Shown: piece after piece, positions 1 through 11,667 of the stretch | How positions within the stretch are numbered: the first letter of the stretch is position 1 | Layout: each line of letters starts with the position of its first letter | Source: Burkholderia sp052045245 | GTDB taxonomy: Bacteria > Pseudomonadota > Gammaproteobacteria > Burkholderiales > Burkholderiaceae | Length of the DNA stretch: 64,000 nucleotides | NCBI RefSeq assembly: GCF_052045245.1 | Contig: NZ_JBQEON010000004.1 | Span: 189,287 to 253,286, forward strand | Direction: 5' to 3' | Program-made: the position numbers and the translations under genes | Notes under the pieces: generated by a model | Seen by the model: only the letters and a program-made list of their open reading frames with translations | Database searches by the model: none | What the model was told of the DNA's origin: nothing

Positions 1-1350
1 GGCGCCGGCTCGTTCCACCGCGCGCACCAGGCGTGGTATCTGCATCGCGTGAACGCGGCCGTGCCGGCCGACGAACGCTGGCGGCTGACCGTCGGCAACA
101 TCCGCGACGACATGCGCGCGACGATGGACGCGCTCGCCGCGCAGCACGGCGCGTACACGCTCGAAACCGTCACGCCGCAGGGCGAGCGCGCGTACGAGAC
201 GATCCGCGCGATCTCGCGCGTGCTGCCCTGGTCGATCGACCTCGCCGCGCTGATCGACGCCGGCGCCGATCCGGCATGCCGGATCGTGTCGTTCACCGTC
301 ACCGAAGGCGGCTACTACCTCGACGAACACAACCGGCTCGACCTCGCGAACGCCGACCTCGCAGCCGACCTGCAAGGCGCGCGCACGACGCTGTACGGCG
401 CGCTCGCCGCGCTGCTCGCCGAACGCGTGAAACGCGGCGCGGGCCCGCTCACGCTGCAGAGCTGCGACAACCTGCGCAACAACGGCGCGCGCTTTCGCGC
501 GGGCATGCGCGAATTCCTCGAACGGCGCGGCGAGACCGGCCTGCTCGCGTGGTTCGAGGCGCACGCCGCAACGCCGAGCGCGATGGTCGACCGCATCACG
601 CCGCGCCCGACCGCCGACGTGCGCGAGCGCGTGCGCGCGGCCACCGGCGTCGACGACGCGTGCCCGGTGATGGGCGAATCGTTCATCCAGTGGGTGATCG
701 AGGACCGCTTCGCGGCCGGCCGGCCGCGCTGGGAGCTGGCCGGCGCGGAACTGGTCGACGACGTCCATCCGTACGAGGAAGCCAAGATCCGCATCCTCAA
801 CGCCACGCACAGCTGCATCGCGTGGGCCGGCACGCTCGCGGGGCACACGTACATCCACGAGGGCACGCATGACGCCGCGATCCGCCGCTTCGCGCACGAC
901 TACGTGACGCAGGACGTGATCCCGTGCCTCGGCCCGAGCCCGCTCGATCTCGAACGCTACCGCGACGTCGTGCTCGAACGCTTCGGCAACCCGTACGTGC
1001 TCGACACGAACCAGCGCGTCGCGGCCGACGGCTTCTCGAAGATTCCCGGCTTCATCGCACCGACGCTCGTCGAGTCGTTCGCGCGCGGCGCGGCGCCGGT
1101 CGCGACCGCCGTGCTGCCGGCGCTGTTCCTGCGTTTTCTCGAACGCTGGGCGCGCGGCCTGCTGCCGTATGCGTACCAGGACGGCGTGATGGACGACGGC
1201 GCCGCGCGCGCGATCGTCGAGGCCGACGACCCGGTCGTCGCGCTGTGCGCGAGCCGCGCGCTATGGGGCTCGCTCGCCGGCAACGCGGCGCTGTTCGACG
1301 CGCTGCGCGCCGGGCTCGCACGCGTCGACGCCTGGCTCGCGCAGCGCTGA
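1..1350 (+). CDS. dalD: D-arabinitol 4-dehydrogenase / mannitol dehydrogenase family, left-truncated
   Basis: This is a long-chain polyol dehydrogenase that oxidises a sugar alcohol to a ketose with NAD. It runs off the left edge: the first codons read GAGSFHRAHQA, the nucleotide-binding part of this family, so only a short N-terminal stretch is missing and 449 codons remain. The family's catalytic block is visible as KIRILNATHS, with the Lys, Asn and His of the K-x4-N-x2-H motif. A xylulokinase follows 127 bp downstream, which favours D-arabinitol to D-xylulose over mannitol to fructose, but this family is often promiscuous. The dalD symbol is inferred from that pairing. Confidence 0.85.
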   Translation, partial: GAGSFHRAHQAWYLHRVNAAVPADERWRLTVGNIRDDMRATMDALAAQHGAYTLETVTPQGERAYETIRAISRVLPWSIDLAALIDAGADPACRIVSFTVTEGGYYLDEHNRLDLANADLAADLQGARTTLYGALAALLAERVKRGAGPLTLQSCDNLRNNGARFRAGMREFLERRGETGLLAWFEAHAATPSAMVDRITPRPTADVRERVRAATGVDDACPVMGESFIQWVIEDRFAAGRPRWELAGAELVDDVHPYEEAKIRILNATHSCIAWAGTLAGHTYIHEGTHDAAIRRFAHDYVTQDVIPCLGPSPLDLERYRDVVLERFGNPYVLDTNQRVAADGFSKIPGFIAPTLVESFARGAAPVATAVLPALFLRFLERWARGLLPYAYQDGVMDDGAARAIVEADDPVVALCASRALWGSLAGNAALFDALRAGLARVDAWLAQR

Positions 1351-1477
1351 CGCGCGGCGGCCCCCGGCCCGGCATCCGGCCTCCCGCAGGCTGCCGGGCA
1401 TCCGGGCGAACCTGCGTTGGCATGCGCGCGTGCGTGCGGCTAAAGTAGCGGCTCCTCACTGACGGAACGGATCGCTC

Positions 1478-2959
1478 ATGTATCTCGGCATCGACCTCGG
1501 CACCTCGGAAGTGAAGGTGCTGCTGCTGGCCCCGGACGGCTCGGTGGTCGGCACCGCGGGCACGCCGTTCAGCGTGTCGCGGCCGCACCCGCGCTGGGCC
1601 GAACAGCATCCGGACGACTGGTGGCACGGCACCCTCGCCGCGCTCGCGGCGCTGCGCGAACGGCACCGCCAGGCCTTCGCGCAAGTGCGCGGGATCGGCC
1701 TGTCGGGCCAGATGCACGGCGCGGTGCTGCTCGGCCGCGACGACCGCGTGCTGCGCCCCGCGATCCTGTGGAACGACATGCGCAGCGCCGACGAATGCGC
1801 GCGGCTCACCGAACGCGCGCCCGACCTGCATGCGCTGGCCGGCAACCTCGCGATGCCCGGCTTCACCGCGCCGAAGCTGCTGTGGGTCGCGAAGCACGAA
1901 CCGGCCGTATTCGCCGCGACCGCGTGCGTGCTGATGCCGAAGGACTACCTGCGCTTCCGTCTCACCGGCGCGAAGGTGTCCGATCCGTCCGACGCGGCCG
2001 GCACGCTGTGGCTCGACGTCGCGCGCCGCGACTGGTCCGACGCGCTGCTCGCCGCGTGCGACATGACGCGCGACCAGATGCCCCGCATCGTCGAAGGCAA
2101 TGCGCCGTCCGCCACGCTGCGCGCGGACGTCGCGCGCGAACTGGGGCTGTCGGAAGCCGTCGTGGTCGCGGGCGGCGGCGGCGACAACGCGACGAGCGCG
2201 CTCGGCATCGGCGCGATCCAGGCGGGCGACGGCTTCGTGTCGCTCGGCACGTCCGGCGTGCTGAGCGTGGTCGGCGACCGCTTCATGCCGAATTCCGCGT
2301 CGGCCGTGCATGCGTTCTGCCATGCGATTCCCGACCGCTGGCAGTTGATGAGCGTGGTGCTGTCGGCCGCGAGCTGCCTGCGCTGGGTCTGCAAGCTGAC
2401 CGGCACCGACGAGCCCGCGCTGCTCGCCGAAATCGGGTCACTCGACGCGGACGCGCTCGCGACGGCGCCGCTGTTCCTCCCCTACCTGTCCGGCGAACGC
2501 ACGCCGCACAACGATCCGTATGCGCAGGGCGTGTTCTTCGGGATGACGCACGCGACCGAGCGCGCGCACCTCGGCTATGCGGTGCTCGAAGGCGTGACGC
2601 TCGGCCTCGCGGACGGCCTCGACGCGCTGCATGCGGCCGGCATCGAAACCGACCGGCTGTCGCTGATCGGCGGCGGCGCGCGCAGCGCGTTCTGGGCGCA
2701 GTTGATCGCCGATGCGCTGAACGTGCGCACGCGCCAGCACGGCGGCGGCGAAACCGGTGCGGCGCTCGGCGCGGCGCGCCTGGGCTGGCTCGCGGTCGGC
2801 GGCGATCCGCGCACGGTGCTGACCAAGCCGCCGGTGCGCGCCGAATACGCGCCCGACGCCGCGCGTCATGCGCTGCTGCGCGAGCGCCTCGACGCGTTCC
2901 GCTCGCTGTACCGTCACGTGCGCCCGCTGTACGAGCCGTCGCGCACGCGGCTCGCATAA
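1478..2959 (+). CDS. xylB: Xylulokinase (first copy)
   Basis: FGGY-family kinase that phosphorylates D-xylulose to D-xylulose 5-phosphate for the pentose phosphate pathway. The protein has 493 residues, normal for XylB. The N-terminal phosphate-binding loop is GIDLGTSEVK (about residues 4-13), GLSGQMHG lies near residue 77, and the catalytic base is Asp236 in GGGGDNATSALG. It follows the polyol dehydrogenase on the same strand, so the ketose made by the dehydrogenase is its likely substrate. A second xylulokinase lies at 17105-18586 in a different context. Confidence 0.93.
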   Translation: MYLGIDLGTSEVKVLLLAPDGSVVGTAGTPFSVSRPHPRWAEQHPDDWWHGTLAALAALRERHRQAFAQVRGIGLSGQMHGAVLLGRDDRVLRPAILWNDMRSADECARLTERAPDLHALAGNLAMPGFTAPKLLWVAKHEPAVFAATACVLMPKDYLRFRLTGAKVSDPSDAAGTLWLDVARRDWSDALLAACDMTRDQMPRIVEGNAPSATLRADVARELGLSEAVVVAGGGGDNATSALGIGAIQAGDGFVSLGTSGVLSVVGDRFMPNSASAVHAFCHAIPDRWQLMSVVLSAASCLRWVCKLTGTDEPALLAEIGSLDADALATAPLFLPYLSGERTPHNDPYAQGVFFGMTHATERAHLGYAVLEGVTLGLADGLDALHAAGIETDRLSLIGGGARSAFWAQLIADALNVRTRQHGGGETGAALGAARLGWLAVGGDPRTVLTKPPVRAEYAPDAARHALLRERLDAFRSLYRHVRPLYEPSRTRLA

Positions 2960-3083
2960 GCGCCGCCGGCGCGACGTGCGGCGGCCGTCGGCCGACCGCC
3001 CGGCATGCGTTACAGTGGATGCCGTTGCGCCGCCCGACGGCCGGCCCGCGGGGCGGCCCCCAGATCAGAACCAAACCGCTATC

Positions 3084-4040
3084 GTGTCCAAGTCCTCAGA
3101 AAAACTCGATCTCGCCACGCGTGCCGCGTGGCTCTACTACGTCGCGGGCGACACGCAGAACGAAATCGCCGAGAAGCTGCAGGTGTCGCGCCCGGTCGCG
3201 CAGCGCCTGGTCGCGTTCGCGGTCGAGAAGAACCTGATCCGCGTGCGCGTCGATCATCAGCTCGCCGGCTGTCTCGATCTTGGCGCGCAGTTGTCGAAAC
3301 GCTATGGCCTCGCGATGTGCGAAGTCGTGCCCGTCGATGCCGATGCGCCCGACGCGATCGACCGCAAGCTCGCGGTCGCCGGCGCGCAGGTGATGGAGCG
3401 CTACCTGAACGAAACGCGGCCGATGGTGATCGCCGTCAGCAGCGGCCGGACGCTGAAAGCGGCGGTCGCGCAGATCGCGCAGATCGAGCGGCCGCAGCAC
3501 CGGCTCGTGTCGATGGTCGGCGCGATCGCCGCCGACGGCTCGTCGAACCGCTACGACGTCGCGCAGTACATCTCCGAGAAGACCGGCAGCAAGCACTTCC
3601 TGCTACCCGCGCCGCTGTTCGCCGACAGCGCCGCCGAGCGCGCGCAATGGTGCAATCACCGGCTGTACCGGATCGTCGACAAACTGTCGGCGCAGGCCGA
3701 CGTCGCGTTCGTCGGGATCGGCAACATCGGCCCGCACTGCCCGCTCTATGAAGACGGCTTCATCACCGAACAGGAACGCGACGAGATGACCGCGCTCGGC
3801 GCGGTGGCCGAACTGCTCGGTGTGCCGATCGACGCGCAGGGCAAGCTGATCGACGTGTCGACCAGCGCGCGCGTGACGAGCGTCGCGCTCGACACGCCGC
3901 CGAAGCGCCCGACGATCGCGTTCGCCGGCGGCCCGAAGAAGCGCGATGCGGTGATCGCCGCGCTGCGTGGCGGCTGGCTGTCCGGGCTCGTCACCGACGA
4001 GACCTGCGCGCGCGCGGCGCTGGAGGCGAAGGCGGCCTGA
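3084..4040 (+). CDS. SorC/DeoR-type sugar-responsive transcriptional regulator
   Basis: DNA-binding regulator of the SorC family: an N-terminal helix-turn-helix (about residues 20-60, containing TQNEIAEKLQVSRPVAQRLV) followed by a sugar-phosphate-binding domain related to phosphosugar isomerases. I chose the GTG at 3084 because homology begins there (SKSSEKLDLATRAAWLYYVAGD); the frame is open further upstream but that part is low-complexity. The length is 318 aa, typical for the family. It follows the dehydrogenase and xylulokinase and converges on the ABC transporter cluster, so it probably senses a phosphorylated ketose or polyol and controls one or both polyol operons. Confidence 0.88.
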   Translation: MSKSSEKLDLATRAAWLYYVAGDTQNEIAEKLQVSRPVAQRLVAFAVEKNLIRVRVDHQLAGCLDLGAQLSKRYGLAMCEVVPVDADAPDAIDRKLAVAGAQVMERYLNETRPMVIAVSSGRTLKAAVAQIAQIERPQHRLVSMVGAIAADGSSNRYDVAQYISEKTGSKHFLLPAPLFADSAAERAQWCNHRLYRIVDKLSAQADVAFVGIGNIGPHCPLYEDGFITEQERDEMTALGAVAELLGVPIDAQGKLIDVSTSARVTSVALDTPPKRPTIAFAGGPKKRDAVIAALRGGWLSGLVTDETCARAALEAKAA

Positions 4041-4102
4041 CGCCGCTGAACGCGCCCCGCCTCGCCACTTTCATGCGGCCACGGCCGCACGCGGCTCACG
4101 CA

Positions 4103-5212
<1,110 letters not shown>

Positions 5213-5288
5213 GGTCTGTCTCCGTTCGTTCGTGATGCGGGATGTGTCATGCGCCGCGTCGAGCGCGGCGCGCAATCGTTCGTGGTTG

Positions 5289-5972
5289 CTAGCCCGGCAG
5301 CACCGCGCCGGTCGCCTGCCAGCGGGCGACGTAGCCGGGCAGCTCGTGCATGTCGTCGAAGACGTGACGCGCGCCGATACTGCGCAGCGCGTCGATCTGT
5401 GCCGCCGATGCGTGCCCGCCGCCGACGAAGCCGAGCACGGTCATGCCGGCCGCTGCGGCCGCGGTGATGCCGGTCACGCTGTCCTCGACGACGAGGCATT
5501 GCGCCGGCAGCGCGCCGAGCGCGTGCGCGGCCGCGAGATACACGTCGGGCGCCGGCTTCGGCCGCGCGACGGCGTCCGCGCAGAACAACCGGTCGCCGAA
5601 GAAGCGCACGAGGCCGGTGCGCGCGAGCGCCGCCTCGACGTACGCGCGATAGCTGTTGCTCGCGCAGGCCGTCGTCAGCGTGATCGCCGCAAGCGCCGCA
5701 TCGATGCCGTCGACCATCGGCGCGTTGACGGCCGCGGCCTCGACCGCGCGGCGGATCGCGTCGACGTCGTCGGCCGACAGCATGCGGCCGACGGCCTCGC
5801 TCGCGCCGGCCAGCACGCGTTCGATACGCAGCCCGAGCAGCGGCATCACCGCGGGACGCGCATCGACTCCGGGCCAGCGCGCGTCGAGCTCGCGCACGAT
5901 CACGTCGGCGGCAACCGCCTCGCTGTCGATGAGCACGCCGTCGCAATCGCAGATCAGCACGTTCGCGCTCAT
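5289..5972 (-). CDS. HAD-superfamily sugar-phosphate phosphatase
   Basis: Haloacid-dehalogenase hydrolase with the catalytic motif DCDGVLIDSE, where Asp9 is the nucleophile and Asp11 the general acid/base. The later motif with KPAPDVYLAAAHALG contains the conserved Lys, and VVEDSVTGI the metal-binding acid. The 227-aa, beta-phosphoglucomutase-like layout suggests a small phosphosugar substrate. Its ATG shares an ATGA overlap with the stop of the upstream permease, so translation is probably coupled to the transporter. It may dephosphorylate a polyol or sugar phosphate formed in this pathway; the substrate cannot be read from sequence. Confidence 0.87.
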   Translation of the reverse strand: MSANVLICDCDGVLIDSEAVAADVIVRELDARWPGVDARPAVMPLLGLRIERVLAGASEAVGRMLSADDVDAIRRAVEAAAVNAPMVDGIDAALAAITLTTACASNSYRAYVEAALARTGLVRFFGDRLFCADAVARPKPAPDVYLAAAHALGALPAQCLVVEDSVTGITAAAAAGMTVLGFVGGGHASAAQIDALRSIGARHVFDDMHELPGYVARWQATGAVLPG

Positions 5973-6820
5973 TTGACCGCCCCGAACGTGAGCCCGCGCA
6001 CGAGCTGCTTCTGCGACAGCCAGCCGACGATCAGGATCGGCGCGACCGCGAGCAGCGACGCGGCGGACAGCTTCGCCCAGAACAGCCCTTCGGGGCTCGA
6101 GTACGACGCGATGAACACGGTCAGCGGTGCGGCGTTCGAGCTCGACAGGTTGATGCTCCAGAACGCCTCGTTCCACGACAGGATCACGAGCAGCAGCGCG
6201 GTGGACGCGAGCCCCGGCAGCGCCATCGGCATCAGCAGGTAGACGATCTCCTGCCACGTCGACGCGCCGTCGATACGCCCGGCCTCCAGGATGTCCTTCG
6301 GGATCTCGTTGAAATACGTGAAGGTCATCCACACCGCGATCGGCAGGTTGATCAGCGTGTAGACGATCACGAGCCCCGACACCGTATCGAGCAGCCCCGC
6401 GTTCTTCCACAGCAGGTAGATCGGCACCAGCACGCCGACCGACGGCATCATCTTGGTCGACAGCATCCACAGCAGCACCTTCTGCGTGCGGTGGTTCGGG
6501 AAGAACGCCATCGCGTAGGCCGCCGGCACCGCGAGCAGCAGCGAGATCACCGTGACGCCGGCCGAGATCAGCACCGAGTTCCACGCGAACGCGAAGTAGT
6601 TGCTGCGCGCGAACACCTCGCGGAAGCTGTCGAGCGTCGGCACGAAGAACAGCGTCGACGCGTACGCCTGCTGCTCGGTCTTGAACGCGGTGATCGCCAT
6701 CCAGAAGATCGGGAAGAACAGCAGCAGCGCGATCAGCCATGCGAGCACGCCAGGCAACGCGCGTCGCACGAGGTCGAACGCAGCCGGCGCGCGCCGGCCT
6801 TGCAAAGTCAGGTCGCTCAT
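5969..6820 (-). CDS. Carbohydrate ABC transporter permease (MalG type)
   Basis: Inner-membrane permease of about six transmembrane helices, 283 aa. The coupling loop that docks on the ATPase is visible as EAGRIDGASTWQEIVYLLMP. The start at 6820 forms an ATGA overlap with the stop of the partner permease at 6817, and the far end overlaps the HAD gene in the same way, so three genes are translationally linked. It forms the heterodimeric channel with the 6817-7770 product. Confidence 0.93.
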   Translation of the reverse strand: MSDLTLQGRRAPAAFDLVRRALPGVLAWLIALLLFFPIFWMAITAFKTEQQAYASTLFFVPTLDSFREVFARSNYFAFAWNSVLISAGVTVISLLLAVPAAYAMAFFPNHRTQKVLLWMLSTKMMPSVGVLVPIYLLWKNAGLLDTVSGLVIVYTLINLPIAVWMTFTYFNEIPKDILEAGRIDGASTWQEIVYLLMPMALPGLASTALLLVILSWNEAFWSINLSSSNAAPLTVFIASYSSPEGLFWAKLSAASLLAVAPILIVGWLSQKQLVRGLTFGAVK

Positions 6821-7770
6821 CTTTCGTACTCCCCCTTCAGGTTGCGCGCGAGCATCCGCACCAGGAAGAACGACACGACGTTCGCGACCACGACGGCGAT
6901 GATCCCGCCCGCGGATGCGAGGCCGACGTCGAACTGCTGCAGGCCGAGCGCGTAGATCAGGTACGACAGGTTGGTCGTCGCATCGCCCGGGCCGCCGCCC
7001 GTCGTCGTGTAGATTTCCGCGAAGATCGACAGCAGGAAGATCGTCTCCATCATCACGACCACGGCGATCGCGCGCTTCAGGTGCGGCAGCGTGATGTAGA
7101 AGAACATCGCGATCGCGCCCGCGCCGTCGATGCGCGCGGCTTCCTTCTGTTCCTGGTCGAGCGACTGGATCGCGGTGAACAGGATCAGGAACGCGAACGG
7201 CAGCCACTGCCACGCGACGATCATGATCACGGCGGTGAGCGGATAATCGGCGAACCAGTCGATCGGCGTCATCCCGAGCGCGCGCATCGCGTTCGCGACG
7301 AGCCCGTACACCGGATGCAGGATCATGTTCTTCCAGATCAGCGCGGCGACCGTCGGCATCACGAAGAACGGCGCGATCGCGAGCAGGCGCGCCACGCCCT
7401 GCCCGTAGAACTTGCGGTCGAACAGCACGGCCATCAGCACGCCGCCGACCACGGTGATCGCAAGCACCGCGCCGATCAGCACGAGCGTGTGCCAGATCGC
7501 GGGCAGGAACGACGGATCGGTCGCGAGGAATCGGTAGTTGTCGAGCCCCGCGAAGCCCTTCACGTCCGGGTTCAGCAGGTTGTAGCGCGAGAACGAATAC
7601 CAGATCGTCATCGCGAGCGGAATCGACATCCACAGCAGCAGCACCGCGACGGACGGCGACACGAGCCAGCTGGCGCCGCCGCGCGCACGGCGCGGGGCGC
7701 CCGGCGGCGACGACGCGTCGCCGACCGACGGCGCGTGAGCGTGACTCAGGGGAAGACGCAGGTGACGCAT
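6817..7770 (-). CDS. Carbohydrate ABC transporter permease (MalF type)
   Basis: Second inner-membrane channel subunit, 317 aa, with a hydrophobic helix starting near residue 35 (SWLVSPSVAVLLLWMSIPLA) and the EAA coupling loop EAARIDGAGAIAMFFYITLP. The ATG at 7770 is preceded by a strong GGAGG ribosome site, which decides it against upstream in-frame starts. It overlaps the next permease by four bases. Family members of this type carry mannitol, sorbitol or arabinitol. Confidence 0.92.
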   Translation of the reverse strand: MRHLRLPLSHAHAPSVGDASSPPGAPRRARGGASWLVSPSVAVLLLWMSIPLAMTIWYSFSRYNLLNPDVKGFAGLDNYRFLATDPSFLPAIWHTLVLIGAVLAITVVGGVLMAVLFDRKFYGQGVARLLAIAPFFVMPTVAALIWKNMILHPVYGLVANAMRALGMTPIDWFADYPLTAVIMIVAWQWLPFAFLILFTAIQSLDQEQKEAARIDGAGAIAMFFYITLPHLKRAIAVVVMMETIFLLSIFAEIYTTTGGGPGDATTNLSYLIYALGLQQFDVGLASAGGIIAVVVANVVSFFLVRMLARNLKGEYER

Positions 7771-7884
7771 GATCGGAGTCCCTCCGGTTGATGCGCGGGC
7801 GCGAACGGCCTGCCCGCCTGTCCGCCTCGCCGGCCCGCGCCGTGTGCAACGGCGCACGGTGCGGGCCGCGCGACGGCTTGCGCG

Positions 7885-9210
<1,326 letters not shown>

Positions 9211-9292
9211 GGCTTGTCTCCAGTGATTATTCGAACTGTCGTCGGTGTTGCGTGTTGCGTATGTCGTGTTGCGTCGTTTCCTTCTCGGCCCG

Positions 9293-10651
9293 TCACGCCG
9301 GCCGCTGCATCCCGCACGCGCGCGCATAGTGCGCGATCACGTCGCGTATCCGGTGGCGCACCCATGCGCGCGGCTCCTTCGCGAGGCCGCCCGCGCGGCA
9401 CGCCGCGTATACGTCCGGCAACCATTGCGCGACGAGCGTTTCCGGCACCGGCTGCCGCGCGAGATTGCCGAACAACTGCTCGACCGCCGCCGCGACGGCC
9501 GGCTGCAGCCAGTAGTAGCGGATCCGGTCGCTGTAGCTGAACTGGCGCGCGAGCCGCTGCTCGGTCTCGTCGCCGCGATAGTACGGCGCCCAGTGCTCGG
9601 GTTGCGCGCGCATCGCGGCGTCCACCACGTCGCGCAATCGCGAGCGCTGCGCGACGTCGTCGATCAGCGCGTCCTCGATGAAGGTGAGCGCGAACAGCGC
9701 CTCGCGCAGCGCGAACGTCAGCGCGGGGCCGACCTTCAGCACCGCGAAGTGGTCGCGCACGAGCGCGGCGAGCGCGCCTTCGGTCTGGTAGTCGGTCGAA
9801 TGCGCTTCGAACACGAGGCGCGGCGTGCGCAGGATGCTCGCGCCGAGCGACGCGGCCTTCGCGCTGTCGTAGTCGAGCACGTTCCGGTCGTCGAAATCGA
9901 CGCCCGGCTGCGCGACGATCGCGACCACGCGGGTCCATGCATCATCGAGCCCTGCCGCCGCGAATGCACGGCGGTGTGCGTCGAGCGTCGCGGCGATGCT
10001 GTCGCTGCGCGTGACCGCGATCCGCGCGATCGCGGCGCCGTCGGCATCGCCCTCGCCTGCCATTTCGCCGCCCGGCGTCGGCACCTCGGTGCCGATCACG
10101 TAGACGGGCGCGACCCCGGCGCGCGACGCTGCGTCTTCCGCGGCGCGGCACAGCTCGGCCGCGCGTGCGGCAATCGTCCGGTCGTCGAGCCGCGCGGGAT
10201 CGTCCGCGCACGCCATGCTCGCATCGAGGTGGATCTTCTCGAATCCGGCTTCGACGTACGCGACGACCATCGCCGCCGCTTCGCGCATCGCGTCGGCCGC
10301 GCGGCGATGCCGCCACGGGTTCGGGCCGAGATGGTCGCCGCCGAGCACGAGCGCCGACGGCGCGAGCCCGCAGCGCTGCGCGATCGCATCGACGTCGCGC
10401 CGGAAATCGGCGGGCGTCATGCCCGTGTAGCCGCCGAGATGATTCACCTGGTTGCAGGTCGCCTCGATCAAGAGCGGCGAGCCGTCCGCGCGCGCGGCTT
10501 CGCACGCGGCCTCCAGCACGAGCCGGTGCGCACTGCAGATCGAATAGATGCCGCGCTGCGCATCCGCGCGGTTCGCGTCGAAGATCATCCGCAGCACGGC
10601 ATCGGCGTGCGCGCTGCGCGGGCGTTCGGCGATGGGCGTCAGGCCGGACAT
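9293..10651 (-). CDS. GatZ/KbaZ-family protein (PF08013): tagatose-6-phosphate 4-epimerase or aldolase subunit
   Basis: The 452-aa protein belongs to the family annotated as the non-catalytic subunit of tagatose-1,6-bisphosphate aldolase (GatZ/KbaZ). Diagnostic stretches are YSICSAHRLVLEAA, EATCNQVNHLGGYTGM and LGGDHLGPNPW. No class II tagatose aldolase partner (GatY/KbaY) is in the cluster. In Agrobacterium a family member next to a PfkB kinase was reported to epimerise tagatose 6-phosphate to fructose 6-phosphate, and here the gene overlaps a PfkB kinase gene by 13 bp. That activity is therefore my preferred reading. The start at 10651 begins MSGLTPIAERP. Confidence 0.85.
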   Translation of the reverse strand: MSGLTPIAERPRSAHADAVLRMIFDANRADAQRGIYSICSAHRLVLEAACEAARADGSPLLIEATCNQVNHLGGYTGMTPADFRRDVDAIAQRCGLAPSALVLGGDHLGPNPWRHRRAADAMREAAAMVVAYVEAGFEKIHLDASMACADDPARLDDRTIAARAAELCRAAEDAASRAGVAPVYVIGTEVPTPGGEMAGEGDADGAAIARIAVTRSDSIAATLDAHRRAFAAAGLDDAWTRVVAIVAQPGVDFDDRNVLDYDSAKAASLGASILRTPRLVFEAHSTDYQTEGALAALVRDHFAVLKVGPALTFALREALFALTFIEDALIDDVAQRSRLRDVVDAAMRAQPEHWAPYYRGDETEQRLARQFSYSDRIRYYWLQPAVAAAVEQLFGNLARQPVPETLVAQWLPDVYAACRAGGLAKEPRAWVRHRIRDVIAHYARACGMQRPA

Positions 10652-11598
10652 GCGACACCTCGTTCGGTCAGGAAACGGTCGATCTCGGCCGCGCTGCTGT
10701 TGCCCTCCATCGGGCCGCGCCGCGTGACCGCGATCGCACCGGCCGCGTTCGCGCGGCGCAACGCGACGTCGGTCGGCAGGCCGGCGACGAGGCTCGCGAC
10801 CAGCGTGCCGCCGAAGCAGTCGCCGGCGCCGGTCGGATCGACTTCGTCGACCTGGAACGCAGGCGCTTCGGCGCGGTTCGCGCGGTCGAACGCGACGCTG
10901 CCTTGCGCGCCGCGCTTCAGCACGACGCGTTCGAGCAGCGGATGCGTCGCAAGCAGGCCGGCGATCGCGCGCTCGGCCGGTTGCGGCCCGCAGAAGAACG
11001 GCAGATCGGCCTCGCTCGGCAGGAACAGGTGGCACGCGGCGAGCATCGCGTCGAGCGCCGCGCGCATCGGGCGGAAGCTCAGCATCTCGGGCCGCACGTT
11101 CGGATCGAACGACACCTTCGCGCCGGCGCGCGCCGCTTCGATCACGCCGCGCTGCACGGCCGCGATCGCCGATTCGCTCGTCAGCGACGAGCCCATCACA
11201 TGGAAGTAGCGGCAGCCGTCGAACATCGCGGTGTCGACGTCCGAGGCGTCGACGCACGCGGCGGCGCTGCTGGAAAGACTGAACACGAAGCTGCGCGAGC
11301 CGTCGTCGCGATACGCAACGAACGCGGTGCCGGTCGGACGCGCGACGCGGCGAATGCGCGCGACGTCGACGCCGTCGCACTCGAGCCGCGCGACGATCGC
11401 ATCGCCGAACGCATCGCGGCCGACGCAGCCCGCATACGCGACGCGCGCGCCGAGCCGCGCGGCCTGGTCGGCGAAGATCGCCGGCGCGCCGCTCGGGAAC
11501 GGGCCCGCGAACAGGCCCGGCGTATCGAAGCCCTGGCCGCGCTCGGCGGCGACGAATTCGGCCAGCAGTTCGCCGGCGACCACGATCTCGGCCATCAT
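10639..11598 (-). CDS. PfkB-family carbohydrate kinase (tagatose/fructose kinase candidate)
   Basis: Ribokinase-type sugar kinase, 319 aa. The C-terminal PfkB signature VDPTGAGDCFGGTLVASL holds the catalytic Asp and anion hole, and the N-terminal sugar-binding Gly-rich region PSGAPAIFADQAARLG is present. Two adjacent ATGs exist (11598 and 11595); a GAGGG ribosome site fits the first. The gene overlaps the GatZ-family gene and follows the polyol dehydrogenase, so it likely phosphorylates the ketose that dehydrogenase makes, such as tagatose or fructose. Annotation pipelines may label it fructokinase or KDG kinase. Confidence 0.88.
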   Translation of the reverse strand: MMAEIVVAGELLAEFVAAERGQGFDTPGLFAGPFPSGAPAIFADQAARLGARVAYAGCVGRDAFGDAIVARLECDGVDVARIRRVARPTGTAFVAYRDDGSRSFVFSLSSSAAACVDASDVDTAMFDGCRYFHVMGSSLTSESAIAAVQRGVIEAARAGAKVSFDPNVRPEMLSFRPMRAALDAMLAACHLFLPSEADLPFFCGPQPAERAIAGLLATHPLLERVVLKRGAQGSVAFDRANRAEAPAFQVDEVDPTGAGDCFGGTLVASLVAGLPTDVALRRANAAGAIAVTRRGPMEGNSSAAEIDRFLTERGVACPA

Positions 11599-11667
11599 GC
11601 GTGCCCTCGTGCGGCGGCGGCCGCGCGCAGCGGCTCCGCCTGGGTTGCGCGTGCGAGCGGCGTCAAG

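Noticed and set aside
3096..3596. A minus-strand frame opposite the SorC-type regulator
   Set aside because: His/Arg/Asp-rich composition typical of an antisense shadow; the plus-strand regulator has clear family motifs.
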